Source: Erythroxylum novogranatense
Taxonomy: Eukaryota; Streptophyta; Magnoliopsida; Malpighiales; Erythroxylaceae
DNA length: 64,000 nucleotides
NCBI GenBank assembly: GCA_029891385.1
Contig: CM057225.1
Coordinates: forward strand, 15,254,998 to 15,318,997
Direction: 5' to 3'
Position numbers and translations under genes: made by a program. Position 1 is the stretch's first letter; every line of letters begins with the position of its first letter. This document shows, piece after piece, positions 1 through 13,929 of this stretch. The notes below the pieces were generated by a model. That model did not search any database. It worked only from the letters and a program-made list of their open reading frames with translations, and was not told where the DNA came from.

Positions 1-929
1 TGTAGATTACTGAACACTGAATTACTGAACACTGCATTGCATGCATAAATGCATGATCAGATAATGAATGTATGACCCAAGTTGCTACTATCACTGGAAA
101 AAGCCTTGAGCTCGAATACTGTACTGACCGGGCCTTGAGCTCGAGGGGAGAAATCCCTGACGCGTCCTCCACTGAATACTGACTGAGCACTTGGGCACAA
201 CACTGAATAACTGGAAAGGAATCTCATATGCATTGTATACACATGACTGATTGAATTGCAAACTTATCAATTGTGTGATGACATGAGAGATTGCAAATTG
301 TTACATGCCATCGCGAATCGTTGTATAATTACGTGAATTGTGATATGATATCGTAAATTGTTATATGTTATTGTAAATTGTCATTTGATATCGCAAACTG
401 TTATATACTCTTGTAAAATGTTATATAATATATTAATTGAATATTATGTGTGCGTCTTTATACCTTAATCTGCGTAATACATGATTTGAGTGAACCATCG
501 ATGATGGTTTTCACCGAGTTCATAAACTCACCCAAAATTGCATCTAATTTTTCAAGATCGATAGAGTAGACCCCTAGCTCAGGAGATAGTCTTTTCTGCC
601 GTGCATGACGTCTTTGGCAAGAAAAGTGATGGCACATGTGTCGGTCATTTGGGTTGGACTTTGCGGATGATCTTAGGATAGATGCTCAGACGGTTTCCTT
701 TTGGTTTTGTTTAGAGACCGATAGACTTGTCTATTCTCGCTTCAGATGATCAGATTAAGATTCTTTTGGATTTAAAAGTTTACTGATTTATGATATTTGG
801 TTTTAATTATTGCGATACCATGTGGATTATTAGTGAGAATGTTCTGGTGGTGCACCTTTATCGTGGGATACGTGTCGGAGCGACCTTCGGCCATCCCGAT
901 GTGTACCCTACGGTGAGGGAGGCGCTACA
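1..929 (+). repeat. 3' part of a Gypsy-type LTR, left end outside window
   Basis: The end of this stretch (GGAGGCGCTACA at 918-929) matches the 3' ends of the Tekay-type LTRs at 13872, 20849 and 27865, and the hairpin block at 485-537 recurs in those LTRs about 430 bp from their 3' ends. No primer-binding site follows base 929, so this is a 3' LTR or a solo LTR rather than a 5' LTR. Sequence between the shared blocks differs, so it is a third, related LTR family. The left end and any internal region lie outside the window. Short ORFs inside it are not genes. Confidence 0.75.
485..537 (+). other. Conserved double-hairpin / three-way junction in LTR (family 1)
   Basis: AACCATC (493-499), loop GAT, GATGGTT (503-509) forms a 7-bp hairpin. 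GAGTT (516-520), loop CATA, AACTC (525-529) forms a second. TTTGAGTG (485-492) pairs, with one mismatch, with the CACCCAAA that follows, enclosing both. The same arrangement recurs in six other LTRs in the window. Confidence 0.7.
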
Positions 930-1251
930 TAACAAATTTGGCAGGAAATGAGAGGAAAAGTAATGCTTGATGGCGAGAAAAGACAGTGAGGGTAGAAGAG
1001 AAGCGTAGAAATTGACATTGAAATAAGAAGCTAAGTGATTGGAAGGAGTAGAGTGAAGTTGGGACCATTAAGAAAAGTTAAAGAGAAAGGAGAGATTCTC
1101 ACACTAGTCATACTAGATAACTGAGGTGTGTATGACTATAATCTTACTGCATACTCCTAATTGTTTTAACATCTTTTTATTAAATCCAATTTATAGAGAA
1201 TTTATTGGCTTCTAAACAAAATGAAGTGGCATATGATTTTATATTTATACA

Positions 1252-2796
<1,545 letters not shown>

Positions 2797-5363
2797 TTAA
2801 TGGATTTCAGTAGTCCAGCGTCTCACGTCCTCAATCGCACCAGTTTGAATTCCCGATAGGATTGAATAAATTTGGTGCGACACGGACTCCACTCCCGTTC
2901 TGTATTCAATTCTACAAAACAAACATGAATGTTTTCACTGGTTAATTAAAGCTGGAAGAAATCCAGTAATAGATATTGCTTAATTCAAACATATATATTA
3001 GGATCATTTTGGTCACTTCTTATGTTGATAAAGTTGTTCACTTAATGAATTTTGATAATTAAAGTGGTAGCAGATTACCCTTTGCCTTGGTATGTAACAC
3101 TGCTTACAGGAGCAACAAGTACGGCAGTCCCAGTGCAGAAAACTTCGTCAGCACTCATCAATTCATCTATCGGTATGGCACGCTCTTCGACCTGTTTACT
3201 CGCAATGCTTTAAACTATGATCTTATTTCAGCAATAACAGTTCAGATTTTACCTTGTAACCAATATCACGAGCAATCTCTATGACACTTTTTCTTGTGAT
3301 CCCTGGAAGTATAGTCCCATTTGTAGCGGGAGTAGAAATAACGTCACCCTAAGCAGGAAAAACATGACATCAGGCACAAGGTCATGAATATTAGAATAAT
3401 ATATATGGATATTATCCATTTTATTGCATCCTGAAGTTAATACTTGCCTAAAGTTAATACTCTCCTGTTGTTCCTTAAGCCCTGGCAAGCCCCTTCTCCC
3501 ACTCTGTTACTAATCTATCCATTTTATTGCATCCTGATATGTAGTAAATAATATATTATGTTCTGATCAGTGCGGTGCTTACGAAGTATAGACATTAGTT
3601 CTCTTTCTATTCCCTTCTTAGATCTAGTGAAAGCTAAAATATGTCTGGACATTGCTTCAGAATCAAGACCGAAACTGAATGTTTTCAGACGATACCTTCA
3701 CGAGAAAAGTGTTAGAACAATTTCCCTCTCCCAAGTATTTGTTTTCCCGAGAGTCAATGTACAAGATATCTGTAAATCCCATGCTTCTTGCTCTACCTGT
3801 TGCTTTTAAACCCTACAAAGTGCAAACTACAAGAGTAAGACCATTTTAGAATATTGAAATAGAGCTGTATTAAAGATCGTTCGATACAGTATTCACTAAC
3901 TTGGGCATAGTTGCCTATTGCTTTCACACCTCCAGTTCCACCACGAGTAGAGCGATGATATTCTTCCTCAACATACAAGTTCAATGGTAAGCCACTCTGT
4001 GTAGGCATGAAGTGTATACAAGGGTTTCAATTCGGTCAGGAAAAGTTGACATAGTTAATATTGACTTAAGAATATACCCAGACCTTGAAATAATTGTCAA
4101 CTGCTGACGCATATATGAGGAAGGTGTACGCAGGCGCTGGTGCGAAACCCAATACAGGCCCACTTCCCATGAGCAAGGCCCTAAGGTACAAAGACCCTTT
4201 GCCCGGAGGAGGAACCTGTTCAAAACGTGACAAAAAGTGGGTTTGGCTTATGTCTACTTTTGTTCAGGAACATGTGAGATTATCAGAGATAATTACCCAA
4301 CGTTTGTTAGCAATGACAGTTTGTTTCACTGCATCAACAAATTGGTCAATCGAGGGAGAAGGCATGCACATTCTGTCAGCACCAATCCTCATTCGGATAG
4401 CATTTTGATCAGGACGGAAGACAAGAAGGCTTCCATTTGCTTTTCTGCACGCTTTTACGCCTTCAAGCAGTCCCTGAAAGAAATAAATTAAAAGGCTGCT
4501 TGCTTGTAAGTTTGTCTTGTCAATTGATAATTCTTAACAAGCACACCCAATTAATGCAACGAATGGATATATCGTGATCTAAGCAGTAATTGAAGTGGAA
4601 GGAGAAAGAAACGAATGTAGCTTTTGCCTGTCCATAGTTTAAGACCCCTGCAAGGGGACTCAGTTCAATGGTCTTGTGGCGGGTAACCTGTCCCTGCTCG
4701 AAACTCCCGTCTCTAGAGCATCGCATCGTGTACATGTAGCCAGCTATCACGCGGCCAAACCCAAGATTGTCCCAATCCACATCAGCATACTCATCGATAT
4801 CACTATCACCCACACCAAGCCAAAAATCGAATTATGGACAAGATTATCACATTTTTCACTAACAGATTAACTTTTCTTAATCTGCAAAACCAGATGGAAA
4901 AATAGTTTTTTTTTTTTTGTCTCTGGGATCGCACAAAGAGTACACATTTTTCACTAACAGATGAACTTTTCTTAATCTACAAAAACAGATGAAAAAATGG
5001 AAAAATAGTTTCTTTTTTTTTTTCCCTCTGGGATCGCACAAAGAGTAGCCTAATAGAAATCTACAATATTAAAAGAGAAAAAACTGACTTTATGCTGTAT
5101 AACATAGACAGCAGTTTCGTGGGAAATTACCTGGCGGTAGATGATCTGCTTTCTTGTTGCAGAGAAGATGCACCGCGAAAAGTGCAACAAAAGTAAGCTC
5201 CATACTGAAAACATGCATAACGTGACATGAGCGGCTAATTATTGAGGGAATGCATGTATTCTATGCTTAAACAGAGAAACTCTGAAGGACCAACCTTTGA
5301 TGAAAATGAGCCAACTGTCAGAGTTTGAACCAGATTACCAACATAAGAGCTTCGTCGAATCAT
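2797..5363 (-). CDS. BCAT: Branched-chain-amino-acid aminotransferase, ten exons, apparently intact
   Basis: PLP-dependent class IV transaminase that interconverts leucine, isoleucine and valine with their 2-oxo acids. Exons, 5' to 3' on the minus strand: 5363-5295, 5204-5131, 4802-4628, 4473-4297, 4215-4084, 3996-3901, 3812-3696, 3348-3253, 3191-3079, 2911-2797. They join in frame to 387 codons including the stop, close to the family length. Recognisable blocks are [12 protein letters not shown] (exon 3), [19 protein letters not shown] (exon 4), [19 protein letters not shown] (exon 5), [13 protein letters not shown] with the PLP lysine (exon 6), [14 protein letters not shown] (exon 7) and EVFCTGTA (exon 9). 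Nine acceptors end in AG. Eight donors are GT, but exon 3 ends CAG|GC, a GC-AG intron. The basic, Ser/Arg-rich N-terminus suggests import into mitochondria or plastids. An in-frame ATG at 5432 would add 23 residues. No stops or frameshifts are seen. Confidence 0.93.
4851..5048. repeat. ~100-bp tandem duplication inside aminotransferase intron 2
   Basis: Two adjacent copies (about 4851-4943 and 4944-5048) start with ACATTTTTCACTAACAGAT and end with CTGGGATCGCACAAAGAGTA. Each contains a T-tract. The second copy has a short internal extension near 4990. It lies wholly within the intron between exons 2 and 3 of the aminotransferase gene. Confidence 0.85.
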
Positions 5364-5432
5364 TGTCGCCACCGTTGTTGGTTTCCTTGCTGCAGCTAGT
5401 CTAGTAAAGCAACTAATGTCGGTTGCCGGCAA

Positions 5433-8280
5433 TGGAGGAATTATTAATCACAGCATACCACGCCTATTAAATTTTGATTGAGTGGAACTATAGAAATAAA
5501 AATAAAATGTTAAAAATGTCTGAAAAGGTAAGCCTCGAATGAGAAGAGAGCACGTTTTTGCTCGAGTTTGAATTTTCTATTTAATTTTATGATATTTTAT
5601 TATGTTTTATAAATTTTAATCATTTATTTATATAGGTCATATATAAATCTTACATAAATAAACGTTAAACTCAGATAAATAAATTCATGAAATTTATAAA
5701 TCATAATAAGTTACTATAATAGACAAAAAATCTTGTTTTTTTTTACTTGCCGTTTTACCTTCAAGGATTTATAATATCCTGCCATAATAAAAAGATAAGT
5801 GCGTTAAAAGTTCAATCGCACTCAATAAGAAATATTAAAGAATGATATAAAAGAATTTAAATAAAATTTCAAATCTCAATAACTTGAGTAAAAGAGTGTC
5901 TATTTATACAACACATTTATTATATACGTTTGATCGGATTTCTCCCTATAAAATTACAATTATTTTGTAAAATCTAAAACAGATACGAAAAAACATAATT
6001 TGACGAAATATGCTGAGAAAAAGCGATGAACGACCAAGCTTTGATGCTACGGGCGTCTCTCACTCGTTGTTCATAATTCATAAATCAGAAATATAGCAGG
6101 TATATCCCATCAATCATTTGAAAAGACTTGTGTAAGAAAGGTGAATGACTCAACTATTGGTTGGAATTGTTTATAAACTAGTGGTAGTAGTTGGCTCCAC
6201 GTTGAAAACGGCCTAACAGGTAATCTATATATATATAGGATAATTAGAACCTAGTAGTTCCAATTTTAAAAATATATGTCGCGTTAATATGAAATTTTAA
6301 GATAATAAATATTTAGTTATGAAATCAAGATCACTTTAAAATATCAAAGACTGTTTATCGTTGATATAGTTTAATCATTTAAGATATACATACATTAAAT
6401 ATTATTTATGATATTATTATTAAAATTATAAATTTAATAAATTTGAATATATAAATATTGCGTTATGCAATATTAATGCATAGACGTATATATACTTGAA
6501 GTAAAAGTAAATTAAGGTATATAAAATTTTATTGTTCATGTATTTTAACCGTTCTTAAATATGATTAGATATCAAATTATGATAAAATTGCTCTTAATAT
6601 AAGTGTATTACATAAATGTTAAATTTTAAGAAAATAAATAATTATTTATAAAATAAAATATTAATTGAAAGCATATTTCAATCATTTTGATAGTTGAGTT
6701 TATTAAAAATATTTTAAAATATAAGTTATAGTTATCCAGTTCATAATTATAAACACCTGCGTATATATACATGTTAGAGATGTGAAAGTAAATTAGTATA
6801 TTAAAATATTTTTATTCTTTAACATATATTTCAACTATTTTAAAATTTATGTATATTAAAATCTCTTCATAATATAGTAATTATAAATATTGAAATAAAG
6901 TATGACGTAAAATCAATACATAAAAGCATATTTATTTTATGTTAAAATATGCAGAATGTGTATAATATAATAATATAAATAGTGACGTGAATATGAAGTT
7001 TTAAATGCCTATAAATTAGACCTATATCATACTCAATAAAAATAATATTTGAAATTATATAACTACAATTATTTCATTAAGATATGCCATGTTAGACAAT
7101 TTGGTGAAAATAACTCATATTTTAAACTTACTTTAAAAATATTTTTAAAAACTCAAAATAAAATATATTTTAGAATAATTAAAGGGAGATGTCACTGGAG
7201 ATGAGAAGGGAATTTACTTATTGACATACTAGCGAAACTAAAAAATATGAAGACTAAACCAAAAAGAGATAGGGTTGTTTACAATATCTCCTTTGCTTTT
7301 AGCATTGAGAGGATATAAAAGGAGAAGAGTATAGAATTTTCAAAGGCAGAGTTCATTCAAATCAAGAATTGATGAACTTCCTAATCATGAAGATAAGAGA
7401 ATTGGTTTTTCTCTCCAATGAACTTCCAAATTGTAGCGAGAATATTGGTAGAGCATGGAATCTAGTATAAAACTAAACAATCCTAAACATGTAACGCTAA
7501 ATTGCAAGAGGAGATAATAGATTAAGCAGTTACCTAAAAGATGAAGTCCTATAGCTGCTCTATTGAACTTGTCCCATTGGAAGACTAGGAAGCATCGTTT
7601 GCATCACTTAAAAGATGGGAGGAGTACATCAGGGTTAACGGAGGAGAAAACATAAGAGAATTCCGGAAGAGTGCCTTTTGATGTAATTAACTGAGATCCC
7701 ATTTGATATAGCTTATGTTATGACACATGGCCACAATTGAGCCATTACATGTTAGTAACTTGTGATATGTGTAAGGTTGTGTGTGTTAAATTTAAAGCTT
7801 ATTTGAATTCATCTATTCCAAGAGAAGGAATAGATTAGAGCACAAAAGAATGAACGACTTGGCCTTAGTTTAGTAAAATTTGAAACTTCATAAAAGATAT
7901 GTTATTTTCATTATTAAATTTGATGTAATTTCTTAAATATGTTAATTTTATTTGTTTACTATGAGTCTTAATAAAAGAAGTAGTTTTGTAGATCTGATTT
8001 GCCTTGACCACATATCAATCTTTTAATGGATTAGGTTTACGAGAAATTGGTTTTGATATATGAGAGTCACTTGGAAGATAATCTTAAAAAGAAAAATATT
8101 GACATATCATTTGATGTAATAAATCTGAATGATAATGATGATAAGGCTCCTCTTAATAATAAAGATTTTATATTAAATGAGATTAGAGGTCAATACAATT
8201 TAAGCGGTGATTGAATAAAGTTTTAGGTTTTCATTTCTCCTCTTCTTTTAATTTCACTTCTATTTGATATTTATTTTTAG
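5433..8280. other. AT-rich intergenic DNA
   Basis: No gene is supported. The right-hand flank of the aminotransferase gene (about 5433-5700) should contain its promoter, but I see no convincing core element. Between about 8041 and 8210 there is a plus-strand run without stops (acidic, Asp/Asn-rich, ending TGA near 8211) that I cannot assign to a family. The rest is low-complexity A+T. Confidence 0.6.
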
Positions 8281-9491
8281 AACTTTCAATGGGTGATGGC
8301 TCGATTAAGTCTTCCCAACCCCCAATCTCAGTTTAGGAGATACGTAATGGAATGGGTCACTCCGAACAGCTCTAACATTGCTCCTCCTAAAATTGATCCC
8401 AAAAGGCGAGCAATTGACCTTGGCTGTAGTTGCTGTTAGAGTGGCGTTCTTTATTTTTATTATTTTCAGTTTTATTGTTTTGATGTCTGAAGTAGGTCTT
8501 GTTATTAGTTCTGGATTTTAAAAAAAAGTATGGATTTCCAACTCACAAAAGAGTTGGTTTTCTAGATGTATTTGGGTGTATCTATAGCTAGGTCGCTTTG
8601 CTTCATTGACAACCTGTATATGCGATAAAAATATAACTGTAAATGTTGTATTTTTATTTCTCCAAAACACCTCATCCAAAAATCCTATACCTAGTACTTC
8701 AAAAATCCTCAATCAAACTCAGAAAATAATTCCCAAAACACCTCATCCAAAAATCCAATTCATATAAAATCCTCAATCCAATATACAAATCATAATTTAT
8801 CATACATAATGTCATAATCCAAGTCTTTATACAAATTCCTAATTCAATCAATCTAACCCAAAAATCAATCATATCTAAATACAATCACAAGTCATATTCT
8901 ATAATCACACAAGTTTTATTTCTCCAATCCATACACAAGTCCAGAATTCATTTACAAATCCCATACGACGAGTGGCCTCAAAGCCGAGTACATGCAAATA
9001 TACACTTATGGTCATTTTTACAAAACAAACTTTGACTGATCATAACTTTTACTTCCGATATCGAAAAATATCAAACTTTATGGCGACGGAAAGCTCTTAA
9101 CATAAGCTACAAGTTTCCTGAAGATCATTTTCTCCAATTTGGCCTAAATTAAAAAGTCAACTCTCTAAGACCAAAAAATCAAACTTTTCTTAATTCTTCA
9201 TATTCTCACACTTTTCTCTTTATTTCTTAAATTTTGCAATTTATTCACTAACAATTTCATTTAAACTTCAAACGCCATTTTAAGCCATACTTTAACATAA
9301 AGCTCAATAACAAAAGCATTTTTCGCCTATCTTAATCTCATCTAACTATTTACATTCAAAATTTTATTTTTATTTATTCATTCTAATTTTTTCATTTTCA
9401 TGTCACTTGACACTTCAAAATTTCAAGAAAAGTTCGGGATCCAACAGATTACAAATCTAACCAACTCAAATGTTTTGACCCCTTCATCTTA
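8281..9491. other. Unassigned repeat-like DNA left of the Copia fragment
   Basis: This would be the place for the Copia 5' LTR and early gag, but no copy of its 3' LTR start (TGTTGGAGGAGCATATGC) or of a primer-binding site is visible. A phrase AAAACACCTCATCCAAAAATCC occurs twice (about 8664 and 8733). The stretch 8890-9290 has the feel of an LTR read on the minus strand, but I cannot prove it. No ORF is convincing. Confidence 0.4.
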
Positions 9492-11448
9492 ATGACTCAG
9501 CAGAGAGGTCCTGGAGGTGATCACAAGAAAATTTTTCAACAAGGAGGTCCTTCAAGGTTTCAGACTTCAGAAAGAAAGGGAAATATATCTTGCAACTATT
9601 GCAAGAAACTAGGCCATACAATTGGCAAATGTTATAAGCTACATAATAGAAATAAGAGATTTGTTGCTACTGATTAGACCATGGAATCATTTTCCAGCTC
9701 TCAAAATGTTAACCCCTCAAGACTCACCTAGCTCTGATCGGATTTCTCTCCAAATGATCGTTACAGCTAACTAATGGATCTCCTAAGCAAGCACAAGCCT
9801 GAATCTACTAGTTTAGAGAAAAATGAGGCTTCTATTGCCATATTCGCAGGTAATAGTTTTTGTTTCTTGAATTCACAACTTAAAGCAATTTGGTTCATTG
9901 CTAGTGGAGCTAGTGATCATGTTACCCCTCATTTAGACCTTTTCACTACATATTCTCCTATTACTCATCCTTGTTACATCACAATCCCTAATGGCACTAA
10001 AGTAAAAGTAAAACATAATGGAAGCGTTAAGTTAAAAGAAAATTTACTTCTTAAAAATGTATTTCATGTGCCAGATTTTCATTTTAATATGCTTTTAGCT
10101 AGCAAACTCACCAAACAATTTGCATCTAACCTCATCTTTACCATAACTTCTTGCTATGTTCAGGACCCTTTGATGAACAATCTGTCGGACCTTGCTAAAG
10201 AGTTAAGACGGCTTTACTAGATGTCTTGCATATTATTTATTTTACTGGTTCTCATCTTACTACTGATCATTCTTTTAATAATTATGTTGATAGAAACGAT
10301 AGTAGTTTTTGTAATTCTATTAGTACTATTCATGATATTGTTGATCTGTGGCATTCTTGAATATGTCATATGTCCTATCTTGTTATACAACATATAGGGT
10401 GTATGCCAATTGTTCTAAGTCGAATAAAATTTATCAATTTTGTCATCAAGCAAGATAGGCTAGAATTTCTTTTCCCTTTAGTTCATCTCTTGCTTCTGAT
10501 GTTTTTGACATGTTATATATTGATATTTGAGGTCCCTATCTTAATCTTACTTACAATGGCTGCAATTATTTCCTAACTATTGTAGATGATAACTTTACAT
10601 GTACTTTGACTTTTTTCTTTCTAAAAAAAGTGATGCTTTCCCCACTCTGAAAGCTTTCCGTTCTTATATTGAAAATCATCTTCAAGCTCATCTCAAAGTG
10701 ATTAGGTTTGATAATGCCTTAGAGCTTACAGAAGGAGATGCTCTTGTTTACTTTGCTTAACAAGGCATTGTTCAGCAAATTTCTTGTGTTAGAACTCCTC
10801 AACAGAATGGCAGAGTTGAGAGGAAGCATAAACATCTTCTAGAAACAACCAGAGCCTTCTATTTTCAATCCATTCTCCCTTTGCAATTTTAGGACGATTG
10901 CATTCTGACTACCACTTATCTTATAAACATAATGCCTCTTTCAATTTTGCATTTTCAGGCACCTTATGAAAAACTTCATGAAACAAAATGTACCTATTCT
11001 CACCTGAAATCCTTTGATTGTTTGTGTTTTGCATCAACCATAAAACCTCACAGAACTAAATTTGAGCATTTGTATTATCCACATGGGAAGAAGGGTTTCA
11101 AACTTTACAATTTGAAGACTAAAAAATTCATTGTTAGCAAAGGTGTCACTTTCTATAGGCTCTTCTTTACATACAAATACTTCACTTCTCCATCTTCAAA
11201 GTCTCCTACTACCCTTTTACCTAACTTCATCTTTCTTAATCTTGAGCCTCCATTTTATATACAACTTCCTACTTCCACAACTAATGAGCTTCCTACTTCC
11301 ATCTCTTTTTTTTCTTCTTCTAATAGTACATCTCCTCCTCCTACTAGAAGATTCAGTAGAGTCACCAAACCACCTTCTTACATTAAAGACTACATATGTT
11401 AGTTTCCTTCAGGGGCTTCAAACTTAGCTACTCCTTATACTGATCATT
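9492..11448 (+). pseudogene. Copia retrotransposon gag-pol, part 1 (zinc knuckle, protease, integrase)
   Basis: First of three pieces of one Ty1/Copia element. Residues CNYCKKLGHTIGKC (from about 9590) are a CX2CX4HX4C gag knuckle. The protease region near 9895 reads WFIASGASDHVTP, where the family has Asp before Ser-Gly, so the catalytic Asp is Ala here. Integrase follows (about 10500-11130) with an IRFDNALEL block (near 10703), a PQQNGRVERKH block (near 10800), and then a Ser/Pro-rich linker. In-frame stops and frameshifts at several points (for example at about 9676, 10217 and 10757) make it non-functional. The 5' LTR is not visible. The piece ends at the TCATT target site where the Tekay dimer inserted, and the reading continues at 27871. 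Confidence 0.9.
11444..11448 (+). repeat. Left 5-bp target-site duplication (TCATT) of the Tekay dimer
   Basis: TCATT directly precedes the TG of the first LTR at 11449 and recurs at 27866-27870 directly after the last CA. Only one duplication pair surrounds the whole three-LTR structure. Confidence 0.92.
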
Positions 11449-12027
11449 TGTAACATCCCGTCACCGATGGGATGTGTACAGTTCATTGCATTCGTATTTG
11501 TACATGTGCATGCATTATAGTATATTGTATAAATGACCTTTGTACGTACATGCATGTATGACATATTTCCGATTTGATTTGGAAATTTATTTGGGTTAAT
11601 TGATCTGTGAGAAATTTAATTGGTATAAGAAATGAGAAATTGGAGATTGTAAAATGAAATCTGGAAATGATTAGGGCAAGTATGATAATTAGGTCAAATT
11701 AGGTTCGAGAATTTGATTTGAGTTAGAAATGAGATTTGGGAAGTTGAATTGTGAAATTGGAGTATATGCTAATGAGTTTTCTATTTTGTAGATTTATAGA
11801 ATTTTTCTCGAATTTTTGAGCAATAGGCTTGATGGAAAATTTGATAAATGACTGTTGATTGAATATCCGGTTCAAATTGATTATCCTATGGCACGGACAG
11901 GTTAGAAATTTGATTTGAGGAATTATGGTTTAACCATTAGAATTGGAAGAAATTAGAATTTGAAATTGATTTGAGGTGGTTTGGATCCGATGGTGGTAAG
12001 CATTCTAGCCAAACAAGCCCTTGTCTT

Positions 12028-12050
12028 TATATATATATATATATATATAT
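12028..12050 (+). promoter_or_regulatory. Putative TATA tract of the Tekay LTR
   Basis: TTTATATATATATATATATATG, also present in LTR 2 (about 19012-19028) and LTR 3 (about 26024-26041) with different TA repeat numbers. Its place about 580 bp into the LTR, followed by a pyrimidine-rich stretch, fits a Pol II core promoter. The start site is not determined. Confidence 0.5.
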
Positions 12051-13435
12051 GCCCTACCTTTGAATTTCTTCTCCACGACATTTGCTTCTTCTTCTTCGTT
12101 CTCTTCTTCCTCTTCGATCAATTTCTCTTGGAGATTTGAGGTTCTTCATCAAGTAAGTTACTTCTAACTTGTTTTATATTGTTTGATTGGTTGATTTATA
12201 GAGTTTATTAGAGGATTAAACATGAAAATCTAAGGATTTGGGTTTAAGATTTCAAAGTTGGTTTTCGTGGTTTTAGGGTTGAATTTTAGGAATTTGATTG
12301 TTTGATGAAATAGAAACTAAAGACTTGTTGTATGATATGTATGGATTTATTTAGGAGTGGTTTGTGAGAAGAAAATCTGGATTTGGGCTGAAATCATCGA
12401 AAATCTGGGTTTTTCGGGCGTATCCGCAATTGCTTTCATTGCGACGTCTTGTGACGTCTGAAGAACACGCCATGATTTAACAGAATTGCTTCAGACACGC
12501 GACGACGTGGGCGAAGCTTGACAAGGCGAGGAGGACAAGGCATACGTCAACGAACTAACGCGTCGACGTCATGACGTGGGATGCCCGACGCCATGCGAGG
12601 AAAGTTATTTCACCGATAATGAAATTAGGGTTTTAATATTTGGGGTTTAGGCAATTGAGGATCTATTGGCTATGGATTAAATTCAATTTGGAGATTTTGA
12701 ATTTGGAAATTAGAAATTTAGTTCGGGAATTAAGGATTGAGATCGGAAATTGAATTAGGTCTGAAATGTCATAATTTGCATAGTATGTACATGATTTAAT
12801 TCATATGCATAGTTAAGCATCGGAATTGGTACCAGTAATAATGTTATGTATATTTTGATTGATATAGCGGCTCAAGCGGATCGCCGATCGTCTGACATAG
12901 GCGAGACTTCCGCAGATGCTTCGGAAGTTCGAGGTGAGTAACCTAGTTGGTTTTCAATCTCTAATGTGCTATGTGCCTTGTATGTGAATTATTTGTGATT
13001 ACGATTAAATGATTTGCATGAGATATATCGGTATAAATTGTGAAAGCATCTAGGCATGATTAGAAATCAAGAATCGACAGCCAGTTGTGGAGCACATTAC
13101 GATCCGAGTGGAGCTACAAGCTCATCAATTGTGATAAGTGAAAAGGGATTAGTGAATACCCAGAGGGCTCTCCTATCCCTAGTGCGCGTGGGCTGTAGTG
13201 TATACCCAGAGGGCTCTCCTACCCCCGAAAACGCGATTCTATATGATGTGCCCAAAAATGGGATAACTCTGACGCCCAGTCACAACACTAATAATGAACT
13301 GAAAATTATTGTGCATACAGTTTGTGTTCATGCTATGAATGTGCTATGGACTAACTGCCAATGTGTGATTTTGATGTTGTGAATTTCTGAGTTATGATAT
13401 GTGTTGCTTTGTACGCAATTGTGCGTAATGCATGA

Positions 13436-13488
13436 ATTGGGTAAACCATTGATGATGGTTACTCATTGAGTTTATAAACTCACCCAAA
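13436..13488 (+). other. Conserved double-hairpin / three-way junction in Tekay LTRs
   Basis: TTGGGT and ACCCAA form the outer stem. Inside are the ACCAT(T/C)GATGATGGT hairpin and the GAGTT-loop-AACTC hairpin. Equivalent copies lie at 20403-20455 and 27416-27470. Loop 2 differs between copies while the stems are kept (one stem-1 base change in this copy). Confidence 0.7.
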
Positions 13489-13876
13489 TTGCACTATTTT
13501 TCAGACGGTAGTGTGACTCTAGCTCAATTTTGAGACTTTTCTGCTTTGTGTGTGTGCAAGAGGAGCATGGCCCATGTGTCGGTCGGTGGGGAACCTTTGG
13601 GATATTTTAGGGATGACCTAGATAGAGCTTCTTGTTTATTTTAGACATATGTAGTTGTAAATTATGACCAGATATTGTATTTAGGATTTATGAATGCAAT
13701 GAGAAGTACTCTTTGGTTTTGAAATTTAGTGATTGTGATCTTCTCGCTTTGATTATATTGATGCCATGAGGTTTTAATAGAAGCGATTGTTTGGTAGTGC
13801 ACCCTCATCGTAAGGTGTGTATCAGTGCGACCTACGGCGTATCGGTGTATGCTCTACTGATGAGGCGCCACATTGG

Positions 13877-13892
13877 TGATATCGAGCATGGT
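13877..13892 (+). other. Primer-binding site 1 (degraded tRNA-iMet type)
   Basis: TGATATCGAGCATGGT, three bases after LTR 1. Against the clean copy at 20854-20870 it has lost bases at the CAG site and changed one G. Confidence 0.8.
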
Positions 13893-13929
13893 TTGGCATC
13901 TTTTGGGCATAGTATGTTTTAGGCTTGAA

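Larger units (their letters stand above)
11449..13872 (+). repeat. Tekay LTR 1 (2424 bp)
   Basis: Begins TGTAACATCCCG and ends GGCGCCACA, then the primer site. It contains a (TA)n TATA-like tract at 12028-12050, a CG-rich tract at about 12415-12600, a 5' splice-site consensus GAG|GTGAGTAAC at 12934, an array of small hairpins around 13105-13290 and the three-way junction at 13436-13488. Small ORFs within it are not genes. Confidence 0.93.

Noticed and set aside
3981..4408. Long ORFs on both strands inside the aminotransferase locus
   Set aside because: They read through introns or in the wrong frame; the spliced exons on the minus strand explain the region.
8041..8211. Possible 3' exon of a host gene (Asp/Asn-rich frame)
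   Set aside because: Only about 55 codons, no family recognised and no matching upstream exons found.
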